Source: Nymphaea colorata
Lineage: Eukaryota; Streptophyta; Magnoliopsida; Nymphaeales; Nymphaeaceae
Assembly: GCF_008831285.2 (NCBI RefSeq)
Contig: NC_045139.1
Location: 33,889,706 to 33,953,705 of the forward strand
Length of the DNA: 64,000 nucleotides
Direction of reading: 5' to 3'
Numbering within the stretch: the first letter of the stretch is position 1; the number at the start of each line of letters is the position of its first letter. A program made the translations under genes and the position numbers. Positions 57,727 through 64,000 of this stretch are shown here, in pieces. The notes below the pieces were generated by a model that worked only from the letters and a program-made list of their open reading frames with translations, searched no databases and was not told where the DNA came from.

Positions 57727-57905
57727 TACTAGGAACAAAGCTCTCTCTCTCCCTGACGATATCAAGAGAAGACAAGGAAGAAGAAAAGGCACAAGCATTT
57801 TTACGTGGTTTAGAAACCAAAGTTCTCCTATGTCCATAGCCACACAAGGTTTTCTCTATCACAGAATCAAGAATACAAAAGATAACTGCATCTATCTTAC
57901 ACACA
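57727..57905 (-). repeat. 5' LTR of copia-4 (similarity limits)
   Basis: Similarity to the left LTR fades after about 57900. The true outer end is probably further right, perhaps near 58003, but is not defined. Confidence 0.5.
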
Positions 57906-58009
57906 CACATTTATATAGGATTTCAAAACTATTAGATGCCAAATGTTTTTATTGACTAAAAACAATTAACCTAAAAAGATTCACCAAATGAACACCAACA
58001 AAGAGTCAT

Positions 58010-58925
58010 AGTGCAGCAATGATTTATGGTGCATTACAATGGATTATGGTGTTTTGAGCGTCACATTTTTAGTTTTTAGTTGTCCAGCAATATTTGCATT
58101 CAATGTGTCTCACTCTTTATATATAAGTCTTTGCTTTTGTTCTGCCCCAAGCTAGTGACACTCGACTACTATGGATCGTCCAATGGACTGCCCACATTCA
58201 CTTTCATGCGGAAAAAAAAAAAAAACACAAGGATGTTTGATACCTTCCCATCATGAGTACTAAGGGAAGCAGGAGGCGACAACCTCCCCTTGATGGTGGC
58301 CATCTGCCTTGCTCCTCTGCTGAAGTTTAAATATAGGGAAGACTCATTTATGGGACCAAGTGGGTTGGGCTGACCACAACTTGCTTCCTTTTTTGCCCTT
58401 CCGCAGGCCTATACACCTTGCCTGTATCTGTCTCAGCCCAATCTTAAGAAAAAAAAATGGTCAGTTGGTTAAACCAAAGTCATGATAATCTTTTCCTCAT
58501 TAACTATGTTTATTCTTTTAAAGCATGTTTTAATAAGTACATGTGTATATTAAAGGGCATATGCAGTTGCAAGGGTGGTGCCCTATTTGCCACCTAAAAA
58601 CTTGGTGAAAAAAGTCAGATCCTTTCTCTATGTTTGCCTTATTTTTTTATGCTTGATATTAATTATATATAAAAACATAAATATTTTTAAGAGAAGCACT
58701 CAATTTGTGCTACCCTGCATTTGAGTATCAATAATATGGGCAAGATATGATGTTTAAGTTGAATGGATGCTATTCAAATAATAGAAAGCGACTTGTTTGA
58801 ATAACTCTAATAATCAGAATAAATGAGGAAAACATGATCATGAATTTGGTCCAACCAACTGACCACACATTTTTGTTGGGTTTGCACACAGGCACGGTAT
58901 ATAGACTTGAGGAAGGGCCAAGAAG
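58010..58925. other. Gene-free; partial copy of the 428-base repeat
   Basis: At about 58015-58100 the text (TTTATGGTGCATTACAAT, then AGTTTTTAGTTGTCCAGCAA) is a diverged partial copy of the end of the tandem unit at 59109-59960. The rest is AT-rich with no gene. Confidence 0.5.
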
Positions 58926-59111
58926 GAAGCAAGTGGAGGCCAGCCCAACCCACTTGGTCCGTGCATGACTGTTCCTCCTATTGGCTCTTATATGTATATA
59001 TACACACGCACACACACAGAAGCAAGTGGAGGCCAGCCCAACCCACTTGGTCCGTGCATGACGTTCCCCCTATTGGCTCTTTTATATATCTATATATATA
59101 CACACACACTC
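58926..59111 (+). repeat. 93-base tandem duplication
   Basis: The unit beginning GAAGCAAGTGGAGGCCAGCC (58926) is repeated at 59019, with small changes. Each copy ends in TATATA(T/C)ACACAC. Confidence 0.9.
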
Positions 59112-59497
59112 CTATTTTCCTGACAATAACATTGATGAAATTGCAAAATATTTAATAATATGTTAAAAGAAACCTAGGCAAAAAAAACTATTTTCTTCGA
59201 AAGCAACTATAAAAAATTATATGCAAGAAAGGTGTTTTCTTGTCTGACATTTTTTCAAGTAATTGCAATTGTCTTCTTTCTTAAATTCTCATAGGTATAT
59301 AGATGGCAGCCTATGTGAAATGTGGATGGATGACTGAAAAGTAAAAATTTATCACTAAAAAATAGTCGATGGCCACATGAACATCAGCCAAGGTTTATGA
59401 TGCAGCAATTATTACGATGCTTTTAAGAATACATTATGGTGCTTTGAATAATAAATTCTTAATATTTTTTAGCTTTTCGATAATATTAGGAATCCAG

Positions 59498-59533
<36 letters not shown>

Positions 59534-59960
59534 CTTACTCCTATTTTTCTTACAATAACATTGATGAAATGTCAAAATATTTCATAATATGTTAAAAGCA
59601 ACCTAGGCAAAAATAAAATACAATAAAAAAAAATCTTCCTGAACAACTATAAAAAAATCATATGCAAGAAAGTCGTTTTCTCGTCTTTGACATTTTGTCA
59701 AGTAATTGCAATTGTTTCTTCCTTAGCTTCTCATAGGTATACATATGGCAGCTGACATAAAATGTTAATGGATGACTAAAAAGTAAAAAATTATCACTGA
59801 AAAATAGTCGATGGCCACATGAACATCAGCCGAGGTTTATGATGCAGCAGTTATCTACGATGCTTTAAGAATACATTATGGTGCTCTGAATGACAAATCC
59901 TTAATACTTTTAGCTTTTCGATAATATTAGGCATCCAGCGTTTTATATATATATATATAT
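59109..59960 (+). repeat. 428-base tandem duplication ending in TA microsatellites
   Basis: Copy A (59109-59536) and copy B (59537 to about 59960) share ACAATAACATTGATGAAAT, AATATGTTAAAAG(A/C)AACCTAG, GTCGATGGCCACATGAACAT and TTTTCGATAATATTAGG. Each ends in a TA run (59502-59531 and 59944-59960). Confidence 0.9.
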
Positions 59961-60541
59961 AAAAGCATCTTTCACCACATTTGAGAGGTAAGCTCCCCCC
60001 AGGTTTTGCCTGGCGTTCAGACTACTAGTAGACAATATAGATGACACATATAGGTGTTTGTGTCGGTGGGAGGGAGAGAGGGAGAGATGACACCGTTGCT
60101 TCATTGTAATTTTGGTTATAATTCTAAAGAATGAAAAATGCCATCCCTTCGCAAGCTCGATTGTGGTATTTGTGTATCTATTATTTTTGTTGATGACAAA
60201 GCCTAGCTTGTCTCATTAGCAAGCAAGAAAGCATGATTTTTTTTTTCTTGTAACTTGTCAATGATCTTTTGCATTAACTGTTTTTGTACCTTGATATTGC
60301 TTTCATTTGCATCTTGATTTGTGGTAAGACATAAATGGAGCTACATTGATTACAATTCAGTTTGTTCAGGGTTTGTTTTACTGCCTACCATTTGTCCCAT
60401 GGCCAATTAACGGAATGAATAGGAAAACAAGGATCATATATGTATCTGTACATGACTTTGTAGCTTTAGATTAAGATACCTACTGCTTAGCCTTCAAGTT
60501 CCCTCTTTAATTAAGCACAACTTGCGTACATATATTAGCAG

Positions 60542-61078
60542 ATGACTTCCGCCTGGAGACCGCTTCCACCCCAAGATCATGATCATCTACTTGAAAATGC
60601 TGAAGTCGTCGCTCCTTTGAGTGTACAAGTACCGGGAAATGGATCTCACAGTGATGCGGAACAAAGTGTAAGGGGCGAGAGTTCTGCTGGCCATGTGGAT
60701 GACCGTGAGAAAGACTGCTGCTGTCAAACTTCAAGGTGCCGTTGTTCGGCTCGGACAGGCTTGTTTGCAGTTCAATGTTCTGCCTGCTTCAAGTGGAGGC
60801 TTATCCCTTCAAAGCGGGTGTATGAAGATATACGTCAGGCCGTTCTTGTGGACCCCTTTGTGTGTGACAAAGCAAAGAAATGGAACCCACATGTATCGTG
60901 TGCTGTTCCGGATGATATACAGCCAAGCGAGGACATGATTTGGGGGATTGACGACCCAATTGATGCGCCTGAGCCTCCTCCTGGATGGGAGAGGCTGTTG
61001 CGCATTAGGAACCGTTGGTGGGACTACCGATTTGCTGATGTGTATGTCTCTTTTTTGCTTTTCCTGTCTTGTCAATTT

Positions 61079-61111
<33 letters not shown>

Positions 61112-61341
61112 AAGAGAGAAAAGAGGAAAAAAATTTCAGCCATTGATTTTTTAAAATTGGTGACATTAATTTTTTAAAATTGGTGATTGAAAGAAAAATA
61201 AAAAGATAAAATCGTGAATTAATATTATATAACAAAAATACCCTATCCCTATAACCTTTTCTTTCCTTTTTTTGGGATCAAGGGCTAAGAAGGTTTGTTA
61301 TCCATCTAGCATCTATGTATCTACCATATATATATATATAT

Positions 61342-61372
<31 letters not shown>

Positions 61373-62406
61373 TAAATATAGTAACTCTACAATACTCCTA
61401 ATTTTTCGTCATCCATGCCAATGCAATATTTATCCAATACTACATGAAAGCCAAAGCCAAGCCTATATTTTAAGGAGTTGTTTCCAATTTGAAGGGTAGC
61501 TGTCCCAGGATTATTGACCCTTCCGAGGCCAAATCACAAGTTAAAATTCTGAACACAAGTTTGTTCCCCCTTTTTTGGTTCTTCTCTTTTACGTCGTGTT
61601 ACAAATCTCTCTAACTCTTCAATCGTACAGTGCAAAAAGTCGACTCCTGTATCAGACTCTTGTTCAACTGAAGGCTTTAAGCCACCTGTTTAGCTGAGTG
61701 ACTTGAGTTATTGTGGATTGCACAACATAAACTCACTTTGATGTCTTTGCTTCAAATTGATCGCTTCTGCTATCTGATGGTCATTATATATTTTTCTCAA
61801 CTAAAGATTCGCCTTTTTCAGGTTTTATGTTGCACCAAATGGCAAGCGGGTGCGTTCAAAATCGGAGGTTGAAAGGTATATAAACATATATGAATGCTGA
61901 TGTCTTTGAATTGTGTTAAACTGCTACTTAATTTGAGAGAAATTAAATGTTAACATAAATCCTCTCGGTTGTGGTGGTCAACCCATTGGCTACTTTCTCT
62001 CTGTCATCAATACCAAAATGGAAACAACAAATCTTCGTTTCTTGTGCTAGCTTTTGCTTCGTCTTCCTTCAAATCTTGTTAATTTGGTTCTTGTATTATC
62101 TCTATAAATTAAAAGGTCACATAGGCTGCACATGTAAGAAATGCAGCCTTTCTTCTAGGGCAAAATGGGAAGTGAGAAAGGGTGTGCAAGCCATGGTTTG
62201 GGACTACAAATTTAGCCACATATAGACGGAGCTCTTGCTGGAAGAGTTAGAAAATACTAAAGTTTAGAATTCATCTGTTCATTTTCTCTTTGTGCTATGT
62301 GTGTTTCTATATCAGGTTTTTCACCGAAAACCCAGAATATGTTCGTGAGGGTGTACATATCAACCAATTCTCCTTTTATGCCCCAAAGCCACAACTGAAC
62401 AGGTGA
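60542..62406 (+). CDS. MBD: CW zinc finger / methyl-CpG-binding domain protein (MBD2/MBD4-like)
   Basis: Three exons join in frame: 60542-61041, 61822-61875 and 62316 onward, with GTATGT, GTATAT and possibly GTGAGA donors. A Cys-rich CW domain at about 80-125 has AVQCSACFKWRLIPSKRVYE and a later WNPHVSC. The MBD follows: PPPGWERLLRIRN at about 143-155, then FYVAPNGKRVRSKSEVERFF with the conserved Tyr, Lys-Arg and Ser residues. CW domains bind methylated histone H3K4 tails; MBD domains bind DNA, though several plant members do not need methyl-CpG. Translating straight on at 62402 gives AGG TGA and a protein of 214 residues, but the same bases form a GT donor, so a longer form with a further exon is possible. 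An acceptor-like TATTAGCAG abuts the ATG, hinting at a leader intron, and TAG lies in frame just upstream. It acts in the nucleus. Confidence 0.85.
61082..61110. repeat. (TA)n microsatellite in MBD intron 1
   Basis: A TA run about 40 bases after the first donor; a second TA/GA tract lies at 61325-61373 in the same intron. Confidence 0.9.
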
Positions 62407-64000
62407 GAAGCCATGAATAATTTGTGGCACAGCCACAATGGAAATGAAGAAAAAAGAAAAAGAGGAAAAGCAGCGGCAGTTGTGTGGAGCAATGAAGGTT
62501 GAATCAATCGTCTCAGAATCATGCTATTAACTTTTCAAAGAACTTTTTGGCGCCTCAGAAGCGCAGCTCTATTTATAAGAACTTCTTTTTATTTTATTCT
62601 AGAAATACACTTCTGTTTGCATACAGTTGTGGTTTCTACATTCCATCGTGAAAGTTAGTTTTGTTTGAAAACGAATTATGTTAAATTGCATGACCAATGA
62701 CGTGAGTTAGTTTTCCGAAAAGAAGCAGTTTTCATTGTGTCCATGGCTTAGATACTACCAAAAAGAAATTCTGTGGATTGAAAAAGATAATGCTAGCCGT
62801 AGTTTCACTGACACGAATACTAACGTGTAGACAAATGTAGAAACATTGGATTCCTACTAAACACTTCGCTTCTTAGCCCTACCAGACTACTCATTCAAGG
62901 CAAAGGTAGTGGGGCTGCCGAGTCATATCATATCATACTAAGTAAAAGATGGTTAGATTCCCGCCGCAAGTTTGTAGTATAGAAGGATTATGTGGAGCCC
63001 GTATTCTTACAACTTGTTAAACTATTGTCAATGATTAATAGGCAAAAGCTATGCATGCATGGAGAAGTGCTCTTCTATTCTTGATAAAGTATTTGGATTG
63101 ACATTAAGTGTGGAAAATGAACCAAACGAGAATATGAAGAGGAGAAAACATAATTTTAATCCTTATTATAAAACTTGACATAAATCAAGAAAAATGTTCG
63201 TCCCAGCCACACATAGATACTGATTTCGATTCGACCTAATAGATGATTCAAATTGAATGATAGTACTGACCCTATAGGCTGAAGAGACCCTACAAGATTA
63301 CATTGAAAAGAAAAATTCTTGATGATTTTGACAAAGGAAAACAAAAACAAAAAAATTTGAAAATTTATCCAGTTTGTTATGAAAATTTGGAACATAATGT
63401 TGATAAAAAGCGATGTGAAAAGATAAACATGTAGCCAAACAAAACACACAAAATGCTTCAAACAGCTCCCCCTAGTGACACGGCTATCATGCAAATATTT
63501 GAAAATGGCTTGGTCACCTAGTAACTGAATATCTGGGATTTGAGATCATCAACTGTTCTATAAACTAGATGTGCCCATATACTTGGATTAGAAGTTCAGA
63601 GTACGTAACATAGACTCCTCCAAATGGTTCTAAGGGCAGAGGGCCATCCATTTCTTTAATCACTCATGAATATAGCAAGTTAATGCCTCAGTACGGGTGA
63701 GGGGAGGGCCAATAACTGTCTCCAGTAGGTTGGTTCAGTCGTTGAACCACCATGAGCTAATGCGCATAGAGAGCATTCTGCGACGTGATAATGGGGACAA
63801 ATGGATGAGGGAAATTTTAAAACATGCAAACAGTTGGATCTGATGCAATGAGGCCTAATATGGAAGTTAAAATCAAAATGAAAAGCAAACATTGTTTTCA
63901 AATTTTTTTGCTATCCATGGGTAATTTGGTTTTCTACTGAGGATCAAAATTGCAACAATCTTAAGCCATTTTGAGATACACAAATGTGATTTTTCTAACC
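62407..64000. other. Downstream of the MBD gene, nothing identified
   Basis: AT-rich sequence. Open frames on the - strand (63156-63494, 63680-63901) show no domain. I could not identify a further MBD exon with confidence. Confidence 0.5.

Larger units (their letters stand above)
53224..57905 (-). mobile_element. Degenerate Ty1/copia element (copia-4) with LINE insertion
   Basis: Similar flanking repeats lie at 53224-53510 and about 57727-57905. The left one begins TGTTAGGAA and ends CTTACA. They share GATATCAAG(T/A)GAAGA, AAAAGGCACA and ACAGAATCAA-like stretches. A primer-site complement (CTCTGATACCAG, 57714-57725) lies just inside the right repeat, setting - orientation, and ATCTCTCACTTGC after the left LTR is the complement of a polypurine tract. 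Protease, integrase, RT and RNase H remnants follow in order on the - strand. It is heavily mutated. Confidence 0.75.

Noticed and set aside
1-64000. CRISPR arrays, bacterial operons, tRNA or rRNA genes
   Set aside because: No regularly spaced direct repeats with spacers, no convincing tRNA cloverleaf and no rRNA sequence were noticed. Reading by eye can miss a tRNA gene.

Overview
This is nuclear DNA of a flowering plant. It shows plant-type split genes with canonical GT-AG introns, a plant calnexin, a plant CW/MBD protein, a DUF761 protein, and many Ty1/copia and hAT elements whose primer sites match plant initiator tRNA-Met. No bacterial, organellar or viral gene organisation is visible. 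I cannot assign the order or species. Only three host genes are convincingly intact: calnexin (coding 15575-17752), a DUF761 protein (24150-24770) and a CW zinc finger/methyl-CpG-binding protein (60542 to about 62406). Nearly everything else recognisable is transposon or transposon debris.

Layout. 1-7493: degenerate + strand Ty1/copia element whose 5' LTR is cut by the window edge. It is broken by one insertion in gag (398-1325, with a candidate tRNA-derived SINE) and a second near the end of pol (about 5341-7028). 7494-12770: AT-rich, LTR-like and MITE-like sequence without a gene. 12770-18345: calnexin locus with unfolded-protein-response-type promoter motifs, a 2.3-kb 5'UTR intron, six coding exons, and a decayed tandem copy of its last exon and 3'UTR. 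19155-21169: a complete non-autonomous LTR element on the - strand, with 705/709-bp LTRs, a 601-bp interior without gag or pol, and a perfect 5-bp target duplication. 24150-24770: the DUF761 gene.

27988-38732: a - strand copia element with matched LTRs and a perfect 5-bp target duplication. Its reverse transcriptase is split by a 4,219-bp hAT-type element (29756-33974) with a perfect 8-bp target duplication. That hAT element carries spliced exon fragments of two unrelated host genes: three consecutive exons of the oligosaccharyltransferase 48-kDa subunit and two consecutive exons of a CIPK/SnRK3 protein kinase. It has no transposase of its own. This Pack-hAT-like, two-gene capture nested in a copia element is the most striking structure here.

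40355-45311: a second hAT-like element with a rearranged, internally deleted transposase. 45421-47407: the 3' part of another copia element. 53224 to about 57905: a - strand copia ruin carrying the tail of an L1-type LINE. 58000-60000: tandem duplications joined by TA/CA microsatellites. 60542-62406: the MBD-type gene.

How the genes relate: the three host genes have no evident joint pathway. Calnexin acts in ER glycoprotein folding, the MBD protein in chromatin, and DUF761 function is unknown. The captured OST48 fragment also comes from an ER N-glycosylation gene, but its closeness to calnexin is most simply coincidence. Exon coordinates come from reading frame and splice consensus by eye; no alignment or transcript data were available.
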